Below, in pieces: positions 51,001 through 60,069 of a stretch of DNA of 64,000 nt (positions are counted from its first letter, which is position 1; each line of letters begins with the position of its first letter). The stretch lies in the NCBI GenBank assembly GCA_001592805.2, contig CP051143.1, positions 558,001 to 622,000 of the forward strand, read 5' to 3'. The position numbers were made by a program, and so were the translations under genes. The notes beneath the pieces were generated by a model. The model searched no databases, was not told where the DNA came from, and saw only the letters and a list, made by a program, of their open reading frames with translations. The DNA comes from Peltaster fructicola (lineage: Eukaryota; Ascomycota; Dothideomycetes).

Positions 51001-51243
51001 TACCATGAAAGCATTGTTGCTGGCACGACCTGCGGCGAGCTGCCCTTTTTCAGCGAGACCGAGCGGACCAGCACAGTCATTGCGGAACGTGACTGCGTAG
51101 CATGGCTGCTGACGCCTGAGAAATGGAAGGCGCTACAGCAGCAAGAGGCCGAAGTGGCCCAAGAGCTGTTGAAGATCGGATTGAAGCTCAGTGCTGAGAG
51201 GATGAATGCTATCACGAGCTACGTCCTTATCACGGCGAGTTGA
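48058..51243 (+). CDS. VSB1: Vsb1-like SulP/STAS/cNMP-domain vacuolar transporter
   Basis: Single exon, 1061 residues (yeast YGR125W/Vsb1 about 1036). A 230-residue Ser-rich cytosolic N-terminus with ENTPLLPQ precedes a SulP-type membrane domain (LPAVFLGVLLNLLDALSYGI; STGSIFRGGVGSEMIEVVPF; LHVPINVPNLAMVVQEDNVS). A STAS domain follows (VKLGGYLFFGSIVKVEKKVR; VLDFSHVTGIDFSAAEAFGR) and then a cyclic-nucleotide-binding-like domain (RGQLIYSRGDQPDGFYLLQS; TTCGELPFFSETERTSTVIA). Although built like sulfate transporters, yeast Vsb1 mediates vacuolar arginine and other basic amino-acid storage. That function is carried over by homology. No intron is needed. Confidence 0.9.
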   Translation: MSATWTSSRRRLSSMSARGKALLSGDDLTNGSTSDGPRTITGRSRQRSGSTAGLSSSYNLPSRSYIHHAAHGTTEPLQYSSSGVREQTADLSTSFLTESDHTGYASSDLPEPMLTEGSTVMLPEVIQERSEPGSPDETPGSRRPALLADTFEHKGTPRSEAAFSFSTNAPSRQASVPDVLVTDEADENTPLLPQARLSSMRKRTHDSLEDQSDDIPVGKWNRLGHHYPTPKKLWRRLYWHTTNPKSWDIKHILNAVVLRPASMLPAVFLGVLLNLLDALSYGIILFPLGEEIFSDMGADGVSMFYVSCIISQLVYSTGSIFRGGVGSEMIEVVPFFHKMTYTIMAVMGNATPDAVRATVITSYCMSSILTGVIFFALGSANLGTLVNFFPHSILTGCIGGVGIFLFITGIEVSARMDGGLEPSVETLQRLFTPDTLQLWLPPLALAVLLLTIKHFYDRPWLVPAYYIGITAIFYIITTAVPSITMDGLRAAGWVFEAPAAGVPFYNFYSHFKFELVDWSAVWLTIPSQFALTFFGILHVPINVPNLAMVVQEDNVSINRELIMHGISNTLSGCVGSIQNYLVFVNSVLFMNTGADSRLAGYMLAAATAGLWFAGPVVIGYVPVMVVGTLIYMLGIDLTIEALVQTYGRLGRLEYATIVIIALVMGLYDFVVGIGVGIGLACLVYVVQTSRKTVIRAEFSGEVAESTVRRHPRQRQYLHRVGPQIRIVKLGGYLFFGSIVKVEKKVRALVDAETFAASPIRYLVLDFSHVTGIDFSAAEAFGRMNRILHRREVELVLAGVSIESEVGRSLQMVGLFIVNHDDDSVPVPKVFENLNGALESCENDLLIILSEKQKSTAQRIHDSPPIAIPEASNHLSISPLDQAVGSPRRALLHQAASTTITESSTSEQSKWKTLKQPLPLILQAFQGVTDHNEDFWFRALPFFTRREFHRGQLIYSRGDQPDGFYLLQSGILRAEYFLEQGNYHESIVAGTTCGELPFFSETERTSTVIAERDCVAWLLTPEKWKALQQQEAEVAQELLKIGLKLSAERMNAITSYVLITAS

Positions 51244-52426
51244 AGCAAAAGTGCTTGCTATCTAGCGCTCAAGCGATAGTTTTGTAAATTGTGTCCTATC
51301 CTTGCATACTCGTCATGGTCTTGAATGATCTGCCTTGCATACTGGATCCTCCGGCAGGCGTATCGCCGGCCGCTGCACGTCAATATAGACTACATGAAGC
51401 TAGGAGTAGCGCATTTTGACCACCCGAGTGAGCAGACCCTGTTTCGATGCTTCACCTTGCACCACCTCGTACTGGATGTTTGCCAGTACGCGCGTCCAGC
51501 AGGTAGACTCCTGTAGTATAGAGCTGTGATCTGGTGTGCAGAGAGCTGCTGTGATTCCGGCGTATTGAGGAAAGATTGACAAGTGACTGGGAGATTGGGA
51601 CGGATGGCTGCTTATAGCTCCAAAGGCTCCTGTGCGGCTCTGCAACAGTCCAGCAATCACAGGACCACTCGGTCAACGACGATCAGTGCCTAGCCATTGA
51701 TCAGCATCAGACTTCGCACAATGCAAATGGCTAGCTGTGACACTGGTTGGAAGGCCAACAGGGAAGAAAAGTTCGACCGTGCCAATGCTGCTATTATCGC
51801 GAGTGGAGTCGGATGAGTCAAATCCAAGTCACCACAGCTTTCCGCCAGTACAGCAGCAGGGGTCCGACAAGCCAGGGTAGCTATGGCTTGCAAGGGAGCT
51901 GCTGCAGGGCTCAACACCTCTCCACTGTTATCAAAATCCTGCCTTGAACACCGCTGCTTTCTTTTCCGTGTCTGCACGAGCTCGTGATGTCTTGTGCCAG
52001 CTCCCGACGTTCTGTTGCACCACAGAGGTCACTCTGTACCTCTTGTCTACAGCGCTCGCCATTGGTCGTTGGTGGCGCGAAGGTCTGAGCATATCACGAG
52101 TAATTTCGCTTGCGTCGCCCGGCGGATTTCTTCGAAGCTGCAGCAAAGACCACCACAACCATTTTCTGCTGTGCGGGCCTCTGCACTCCCTGACCGATCT
52201 AACGGTTGTCCGAATCCATTAGAAAAAGGACCCTTTTCTTCTCTTCCTTCCTTTTCCTCCATCAAGATACCCAAACAAGAGCCTTCCAAGTTCTTCAGTT
52301 CGCTGCTATAATACCTTTTGATACCCCTTGGCATTACTCACGGCCATCCTGCTTTTTGCCTTCGAGATACCCACGACCGTAGAAGAACGATAATACCCGA
52401 AGCTACCACTTCAAACCACGATCACA
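51244..52426. other. Intergenic region, 1.2 kb, with long leader of the PH-protein gene
   Basis: No gene is recognised. The last 200 bp are pyrimidine-rich (tract at 52231-52260), typical of fungal core promoters and leaders of well expressed genes. Confidence 0.4.
52231..52260 (+). promoter_or_regulatory. Pyrimidine-rich promoter/leader tract
   Basis: A 30-nt run made only of C and T lies about 170 bp before the ATG of the Meu6-like gene. CT-rich tracts of this kind mark transcription start regions of strongly expressed genes in filamentous fungi. Confidence 0.5.
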
Positions 52427-54302
52427 ATGTCTGACGTTCACGCAACTCCTGCTGCTGTTGCAGTCCCAGCTACCGAGACTGTCCCAACTCCAGCTACCGA
52501 GACTACACCCGCAATCGTTGCCGCAACTGAGGCTCCAGCTGCCGCAAAGGCTGATGAGCCAGTGGTTGCACCGGCTGCTGCTACTCCAGCCCCTGCTGCA
52601 GTCACTGCTGCAGAGGCCGCTCCAGCTGCTGCCGCCGCTGAGACCGCTGAGAAGCCAGTTGAGCCAGTCAACGAGGGTCTCCTCGGCTACAAGGCTCCAG
52701 GTCTCCTCAAGTGAGTGTCGACAAGCACAAACTCTTCACAGCTAACACCATCAGGCAATTTACTTTCGCTAAGAAGGATTTCTGGTTCAGTGACGAGCCA
52801 GTTTCACCAGCAGGCCTCGAGCTCTACCTCCGTGGTGAGAAGGCTGACATCTCTCACCCAGTTGTTGCTTGGGCCAGCCAGACCGGCAAGGGTCTTCTCT
52901 TCTTCGTGAAGAAGGGCGAGACCGACAAGACCCGCCCAGCTGGTGTCCTCCCACTCTACGAAGTCACAGACCTCAAGAAGAGCGGAACACACGAGTTCAC
53001 ATTCCGTCTCCACAACCAGAACCACACCTTCAAGGCATCAGACGAGGCTGAGCGTGACGGATGGTACCACTCTATCGAGAAGTCTGTCGAGCACGGCAAA
53101 GCCAGCCTAGAGAGCGTCCGTGAGAGCGAGGCTTACAAGTCTGAGCTCGCCAAGCTCTGTAAGTCAAATCACGCACTTCAAATCGTTGATCTAACACAAC
53201 ATTAGCATCCGCAGGAACCACGCTCACCCCAGGAGGTGCTGTCGTTCCAGTCTCTGCTTCTTACCCACGAAAGAGTGCCGAGTTCGACACTGCCGTCGCT
53301 AATGCCAAGCCGGCTGGCTCCGACGACGAGGATGAGCTCAAGAAGAACAACAACAAGAGCCGATCAAACTCTCGCGGTGTCCTTGCACGCCTGAGAGGCA
53401 AGAAGGAGGAGCTCGAGGCCAAGGTTGAGGAAAAGAAGGAAGAGCACGAGGCTAAGAAGGAGGAGAAAGAGGCTGCCAAGGCTGTTGAGACTACTCCAGC
53501 CGCTCAGAGTGAGTGGACCTCCATGGGTTACAAAGCACACACTGACAATGTCCTAGCCACGACTGCCACTGACGGCCCAAGCGAGATCGAGACCACCGCT
53601 GTTGCAGGTTTCGTCGGCATTGAGGAGAAGCCAAAGCCAACCAAGCGTGGCAGCATCTTCGGCAGCCTGAAGGCAGGCTTCAAGAGCCCAATCAAAGAGA
53701 AGGAGTTCAAGGACGCCGAGCTCAAGCAGGAGGGTGCTGTCTCTGACGTTGCACCACAGCTTCCAGAGACCACCGCTGCTCCAGTCATCGCAGAGCCAGC
53801 ACCAGTCGCCGCAGCTCCAGAGTCAAAGCTCGAGACTGAGACCGCCAAGGAGTCTGAGGTTCTCACACCAACTCGCGAGAAGAAGAACTTCCTCTCTGGC
53901 TTCTTGCCAAAGCGTGATCGCAGCGTCAGCCCATCTGCACCAGTCAAGGACGTTGCTGCTATCGAGCCAGCCGTCGAGACCCCAGCTGTCGCCGCAGCAC
54001 CAGGCGTCGAGTCACCAGTCGTTGCTGCTGACGAGGCTAAGGTCGAGGAGACCACTCCAGCTGCCAAGCGTCAGTCAGTCTTCGGTGGCCTTGGTCGCCG
54101 TGCAAGCAAGATGATGTCTCGTGTCCAGTCATCCAAGAAGGACGAGCTTCCAACTGAGTCCAAGACTGAGGAGGCCACTGAGACCACTCACCCAATCACT
54201 GAGGACCTCGCTGCCCACGAGGCCACTGAGCCTGTGGCTGTCGAGAGCACTCCAACTGCTGTTGCACCGGCTTCCGGTACTGTTGTTGCCGCATCTGCAT
54301 AG
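52427..54302 (+). CDS. MEU6: PH-domain protein, Meu6-like
   Basis: Four exons (52427-52710, 52755-53158, 53206-53508, 53557-54302) with introns of 44, 47 and 48 nt encode 578 residues. An Ala/Pro/Thr/Glu-rich N-terminus (MSDVHATPAAVAVPATETVP) ends in EGLLGYKAPGLLK and leads a PH domain (FTFAKKDFWFSDEPVSPAGL; GKGLLFFVKKGETDK; FTFRLHNQNHTFKASDEAER with GWYHSIEKSV). A Lys/Glu coiled coil (KKEELEAKVEEKKEEHEAKK) and repeated short basic blocks (KRGSIFGSLKAGFKSP; REKKNFLSGFLPKRDRS; KRQSVFGGLGRRASKM) follow. The layout matches fission yeast Meu6 and Aspergillus relatives, presumed membrane-binding. Strong codon bias suggests high expression. Confidence 0.9.
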
Positions 54303-54699
54303 ATGTGGACCTGATGGACATGCTGTGCTTTGGCTTGTGGATTTGCATTTGCTGCGTTCTGTTAACCTCATCTCTACCTGTCATGGCTCAATCGGCCATG
54401 GTCAGATATTGGTCCGCAAAGATACCCAGTCTGTTTTCTCCGTAGCATATTGGAAAGTAACGGCGGGTTAGATAATGGGTAATACAATTGGGAATCGTTC
54501 TGCTCATATTCCTTGCTCATCTACCTCAACAACACGCTAGCTACGCGTGTCAGATTAGGAACTATGATGACGCGAAGTCGTGTGGGTTAACATCCACATG
54601 CTTTCTGTAGCGGTCCCAAACCTGAGTTTCAGCATCGACTACGCAGCATCACACCCTGAAGTCGGCATTCATAGATAGTGTATCGCATAGAGCATCATC
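54303..54699. other. Intergenic region
   Basis: About 400 bp between two plus-strand genes, holding the PH-gene 3' end and the E2 promoter. Nothing else was recognised. Confidence 0.4.
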
Positions 54700-55959
54700 A
54701 TGGTAAGTGTCGGTCGACTGAGATCACACAAGACGCTAAGACAACGGCAGAAGGCTATGCGACGTCTGGCGGTCGATATCAGCACCTTACACAACCAACC
54801 TCTCCCGCCGAACTATCTCTTTGCTCCAGATAACAGCGAGCAAGACGACCTCACACAGCTCGACATCCTGCTCGCTGGACCTGCGCACACACCATTCTCG
54901 GAAGGCGTATGGCGATTGCATCTCAGCATACCAGTTGACTACCCAGCACAACCGCCAACAGCAAACTTTCGTACACCAATCTTCCATCCGAACGTTCATC
55001 CTGAGACTGGCGGAGTCTGCGTAGAAACTCTCAAGCGCGATTGGGACAGCAAGTTGACGTTGCGAGATGTCTTGATCACGATCAGCTGTCTGTTGATTCA
55101 GCCAAATCCCGACAGCGCGCTGAATGCAGAAGCCGGATCTCTGATACAAGAGGACTACGAGATGTTCGCACGCCGTGCAAGACTTCTCACCAGCATACAC
55201 GCAAATGCGCCAGCAAGCATAGCGACTGCTGTACAAGAAGCACGCAGTAGAGGACAAGAGTCAGGTCCGGCACAGCAGTCTGAGAAGGCCCCAATACGAC
55301 AGCGCAGACAGATGGTCAGACCAAGGCAAAGGATGGGACTCAGGCGGTCAGATGGCTCCCCAACGAGCAATGTTCTTGATCGTCGACATGCACATGTTCG
55401 CACACAACATCAAGAGCGCAACGATGTCTTTCAGACACCTCAATCTCCGATGAAGCTGAGCTCGGACGATGTCATGAACGATGCAGACCAGGAGAACTAT
55501 GGCCAGCCACAAGTACCAGTGTTACCCAGTGCATCTACACCAATAAGACCACCCGGTCCGCCTGTTCCGCTTGGCGAACTGTCCATAAGCTCTTGCGAAG
55601 AAGACATGGAGCCCGAGTATCCGCCAAGTCCCAGAAAGAGTCCCACGAAGAGCCATGCGAAGAGTCCTGTCAAAAGACAGCTGTTCCATGCGGACGACAA
55701 CCAGCAGGACACTTGGCACCCTTCACAAACACCGCCAAATCTCACCGATCAGCCAATGCATGCTTTCACTCCTTTCGAGCCTCCCTATCGAGCTGAGTGT
55801 AAGACGTACAGAGCGGAAGACGATCCTAGCATGCACGAAGATGACAAGGAAGAGGAGTTAGAGCAGAAGCTGTGGTCTCTGTGTAGTAACGACGTCTCGC
55901 GCTGGAATCGATGTGACTTTGACCAGCAGCCTTTCGAGATGGTTGCTTCGCGCTGGTAA
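54700..55959 (+). CDS. UBE2S: UBE2S-like ubiquitin-conjugating enzyme E2
   Basis: The frame 54700-55959 would encode 419 residues. The UBC fold contains VWRLHLSIPVDYPAQPPTAN, FRTPIFHPNVHPETGGVCVE and TLKRDWDSKLTLRDVLITIS, with catalytic Cys at codon 107, then CLLIQPNPDSALNAEAGSLI and YEMFARRARLLTSIHA. The ICVxxLKRDW...LLTIxCLLIxPNPxSALNxEAG run is the UBE2S pattern. UBE2S extends Lys11-linked chains on anaphase-promoting complex substrates. A long disordered C-terminus follows. Directly after the ATG is GTAAGTG, with a CGGCAG acceptor at 54750; removing this 48-nt intron gives MKAMRRLAVDISTLHNQ, a more E2-like start. Both forms are in frame. Confidence 0.88.
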   Translation: MVSVGRLRSHKTLRQRQKAMRRLAVDISTLHNQPLPPNYLFAPDNSEQDDLTQLDILLAGPAHTPFSEGVWRLHLSIPVDYPAQPPTANFRTPIFHPNVHPETGGVCVETLKRDWDSKLTLRDVLITISCLLIQPNPDSALNAEAGSLIQEDYEMFARRARLLTSIHANAPASIATAVQEARSRGQESGPAQQSEKAPIRQRRQMVRPRQRMGLRRSDGSPTSNVLDRRHAHVRTQHQERNDVFQTPQSPMKLSSDDVMNDADQENYGQPQVPVLPSASTPIRPPGPPVPLGELSISSCEEDMEPEYPPSPRKSPTKSHAKSPVKRQLFHADDNQQDTWHPSQTPPNLTDQPMHAFTPFEPPYRAECKTYRAEDDPSMHEDDKEEELEQKLWSLCSNDVSRWNRCDFDQQPFEMVASRW

Positions 55960-56199
55960 ATGGTGCTATGAATCACGAGCTTAATGATCTCGGGCCTCCA
56001 AGTCTTGTTGTAGCATCCCCTCAGTCAGACAATGACAAGCACGTTATGAAGACCTCCTTATAGCTGTCAATCTGCTCGACCTGCCTACAGTACAGGATTC
56101 TGACCAATCATGTCGGAGTGATGTTGTTGAGCACAGGCCTACGTTGTGATCTTTTGTTGACTTAATTTACTGTCGCGACACATCGACCTCACAACCACA

Positions 56200-58019
56200 A
56201 TGTGCGGCATTCTCTTCTCACTCAGCACGCGGCACTCTGTTGAGCCAGATGCTGAAATACTGACTGTGCTGCAGCGACGAGGTCCTGACTCGACAACATC
56301 ACTAACACGAACAGCTTCTGTAACTCCTGACACAGGCTCATCTAAGCAGTTCTTTCTTTCCTTCACATCAACTGTACTCGCACTGCGAGGCGATACAGTC
56401 GTCAAGCAGCCTTACTTCGACCACACGGGCCAATCTATTCTCTGCTGGAATGGTGAAGCTTGGCGCATCGCTGGTGAAAGTCTGACCGGTAACGACACCG
56501 AGCAGGTTTTCAGTCTTCTTGACCAGCGTACCCCCGACAAATCTCTGTCAGCATATCTGGCCAATCTCGCCGCGCGGTTGTCGACAGTCGCCGGTCCCTA
56601 TGCATTTGTATTTTTCGACTGGACTACCAAGCGTATTGTGTTTGGCCGCGACTTTCTTGGCAGGAGGTCATTACTTTGGTGCATCAATGATGGCAACCTC
56701 TTAATCTGTAGCGTATCTACCGGTGACTCGAGCGGGCCGTGGCAAGAGGTCGAAGCTGATGGCATCTACTGCATTGAACTCAATGCTGCATCGAAGCCTG
56801 ATTCACAAATGAGTCCGTTCGAAGTGAGCAAGCAGCCTTATGACTTTCGATATGCAGCACGTTGGCAAACATGTTCGGTAGGTACACAGCACCAGGTGCC
56901 ATTTCCAATTTGGCTCATGGTCAGGTAGGTCCTTCCATTTCTCACTGTCAGCAAAGAAACAGGTTGCAAATATGGCACTGATGCGAACATAACCGCGGAC
57001 AAGGAAGTAGTTTCCATGGTGCACACACAGCTTTCCGACGCTCTGAGAGCGCGCGTACTCGACATCCCAGAGCCACCGTGTGAGACACACACGCTGCCAG
57101 TTGGTTCCAGACTGGCTATATTGTTCTCTGGCGGCCTCGACTGCACCCTGCTTGCTCGACTGGCGCACGATCTTCTACCAGTCAACACGCCTATCGACTT
57201 ACTCAACGTCGCCTTCGAGAATCCTCGCATACACAAGAATTTAGCAGAAGATGGACCAAGTGCGTACGAGTTGTGCCCAGATCGAGTCACGGGTCGAGCG
57301 TCGTTCAAAGAGCTGCTTGAAGTATGCCCACGGCGGCCATGGCGCTTTGTTGCATGTAACATACCCTACGCAGAGTTTCTGGAGCATCGTAGTACCATCG
57401 TGATGTTGATCTATCCTCACAGCACGGAGATGGACCTCAGCATAGCATGCGCACTCTACTTTGCAGCACGAGGCTCAGGACTGCTGAGCACGGCTGAGCA
57501 AGTGGACATCACGTCATACAGCACGTCCGCTCGCGTATTGCTCTCAGGCCTTGGTGCTGATGAGCTCTTCGCAGGCTATACCCGTCACTACACAACATAT
57601 TCACGAGGCGGATTGTCTGCTCTCCAGGCCGAGCTAGAACTCGACATTGGACGACTATCAAAGCGGAATCTCGGTCGTGATGATCGTGCTACAGCCCACT
57701 GGAGCAAAGAAGTCCGGCATCCATTCCTAGATGAGGCTTTCGTGCAATGGGCTCTCGACTGTCCCATCGTCGAGAAATGCGGGTTTGGCGAGCACCATGA
57801 CTCCGACCCTGTTGACAGTGCGGCCCTCATTCCTGACAAGAAGCTGTTGAGGTGCCTGGCATGGAAGCTGGGCATGAAGAATGTTGCAAAGGAAAAGAAG
57901 AGAGCTGTCAGTTGCATGCTGAGTGCAAGACCTTGCTGATCGTCAAGCAGATTCAATTTGGCTCTCGTACGGCGAAGATGACAACGGGAAAGACTAAAGG
58001 CACAACATTGCTCTCTTGA
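56200..58019 (+). CDS. Asparagine synthetase domain-containing protein (ASNSD1-like)
   Basis: An N-terminal class II glutamine amidotransferase-like domain begins at Cys2 (MCGILFSLSTRHSVEP; VLQRRGPDS; GPYAFVFFDWTTKRIVFGRD). A synthetase domain follows, with the PPi-loop RLAILFSGGLDCTLLARLAH and VLLSGLGADELFAGYTRHYT. The last intron (57907-57950, 44 nt) is clear because it restores KKRAIQFGSRTAKM, the conserved end; exon 3 is 57951-58019. The first intron lies between about 56879 and 56965; several donors and acceptors compete and I could not fix them. ASNSD1/YML096W proteins differ from true Asn1/Asn2 and their reaction is not established. A separate asparagine synthetase is expected elsewhere. 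Confidence 0.88.
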
Positions 58020-59230
58020 TGGTAAGCCAACAACACCTTCCACTCACTGCAATGATTATCCAACAGATACTACTGAGGCTAAGCACTCATCGAGAGAACC
58101 CTTCTGTACTCTTACTGCTGTGGTTCGGTGATGAGTGCGGCGGCCGATTATGAGAGACCCACTGAATGAGCGCAATTCATACCATATATATATCGGCATG
58201 ACTTCCTGAGAACACTATGCTGATCTGACGTAGGACTCAGGTACAGAATGCCGTTATCCTTTCGAATAGCACTTGCGGTTACCAGCCCAAGGATATGGGA
58301 TGTCAAATTTCCTGATGCACGCAGACACAAGAGTCTTGCGCCACCTCGTACGCTTCCCGGATCTTGTCGCATATACGAGCGTCCTCTCCATACGGACCTC
58401 CTCGAGATCTATAGCGGCGGAGCGCTTTCGACGACGAGAGTAGGAACAGCACAACGGGCCTGGAATCATGTGAGAGCGTATCTCGCCAGCTCGACCGTGA
58501 TGGCAGCAGTGGAAAGGTGTCACACGGGACGAAGAACTCATCGTACGCCTCGTATGAGTCTCTGCGTCCAGCCCATGCTATGCACCAGATTATACCTCGC
58601 TTGGTCCTGCGGGAATTCGAGATCGACGCAGGGAAGCTTTATGGCGTGCGCGCGTGGCAGGATCGTGATACGTGTACCACATAGCCGCAGCAGACAGGAC
58701 GTCGTCCTGTAGTTCATTGCAACGGAACGAGTGCCAAATGTCTTCAACCCCTTGATTCATACATCGTTAATCGTGCTGTACATTCACTTAGGAGTTGGCT
58801 CACCCCTTGGGCTGAAGCTTGAAGCCCGCGCTATCGACCCTGACATCACCACTGCGCCTCTAGGCTGTCGCATGAGCACTCTCCAGATCTTTGCGCGCGC
58901 ATTCCGCGAACTTCACATCTTCACCGACCTCCTTCAACGATGGTAGTTCGAGAGACTGCCAAAAGGCTCTTGCGGCAGCTCAACAGCAGGTGGATTTTTG
59001 GTCGTTATGTGAGTCTGCAACCCAGCACTGCCTCGCGACGAGCTACGCACCTTTTCTCTGGTACTGAAGCAAAGGCTCACGGACTCGCACTACTCAGTCG
59101 TCAGCGTATAGTCTACTACGGACTGCTGCACTTCTCCCTCTTGCTCACAAAGGCTCGAACATCCCTTGTTGCATATTACTGACTTGAGCAGCCCTTACTA
59201 CACGCCATAATATTCCTGGTCGAAGTCACC
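58020..59230. other. Intergenic region, 1.2 kb
   Basis: No gene is recognised. A TATA-like ATATATATAT occurs at 58184-58193, but the 154-codon frame after it (58248-58712) has no protein-like features. Frames at 58731-59182 are also unremarkable. Confidence 0.4.
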
Positions 59231-60069
59231 ATGGTTTCAATACTCATCAGAAAGTTTAATGGCTACTACGATAAGAGACCAGTATTCACGACCATGATCA
59301 CCAACGCAGTCAGTAGCACGGTCAAGGCGCTCTTACAGACACTGACGGCAGCAAGGTACTCGGTGGCATAGCAGACACTGTTGCGCAGACTCTTACAGCT
59401 ATACGAGTACGACAACGACAGCGAAAGCTCAGCCGTAGCGGAGTGGAAGAGTCCAATGGGTTCCTGACAATGGACATGCAAGAGATGGATAATAAGGTGC
59501 CCTGGCCGGAGAACGACTACATGAATCCCAACAGGTTGAAGCCGCCGCCTTTCGACTTCGAACGCATGGTGAGATTCATGTCATATCCATTCATCATGTC
59601 GCCAGTGCAGCACAAGTGGTTCTCGACCTTGAATAGGCTATTTCCGATGACAGCTGGCGCAGCTACGGCGAATGCATTCAAGAGAGTGGCGTTCGATCAG
59701 TTGTTATTTGCACCTATAGGTGGGTCTAGACCGAAAGCGAACGGGACCAACACTGACCAGAGCACTAGGCCTTGGGCTTTTCTTCACATTCATGACGGTC
59801 GCAGAGGGTGGAGGGAGACGAGCGGTCGCTAAGAAGTTCCAAGACGTCTATATTCCAGCACTCAAGGCCAATTTCCTGGTCTGGCCGGCAGTCCAGCTGC
59901 TCAACTTCAGAGTGATACCGATCCAGTTCCAGATCGTAAGTACAATCGCTCTCGCGCACTGCTATTGCTGACCCAAGTACAGCCATTCGTCTCGACTATT
60001 GGTATTGCATGGACAGCATACCTGTCTCTTACGAATTCGGCTGAGGAACGTATCGAGACTCCAGCATGA
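59231..60069 (+). CDS. Mpv17/PMP22-family membrane protein
   Basis: Four exons (59231-59308, 59356-59719, 59769-59935, 59983-60069), introns of 47, 49 and 47 nt, encode 231 residues. The joins restore TTMITNAVLGGIADTVAQTL, then DQLLFAPIGLGLFFTFMTVA and the C-terminal family block KANFLVWPAVQLLNFRVIPI with FQIPFVSTIGIAWTAYLSLT. Mpv17, Sym1 and PMP22 proteins have four membrane helices and sit in mitochondrial inner or peroxisomal membranes, possibly as channels. The acidic insert MDMQEMDNKVPWPENDYMNP between helices 1 and 2 is common in fungal members. No strong presequence is visible, so I do not choose between the two organelles. Confidence 0.93.

Noticed and set aside
58248-58712. 154-codon plus frame after a TATA-like run
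   Set aside because: Arg- and Ser-rich with scattered Cys, no domain or splice support; looks like chance.
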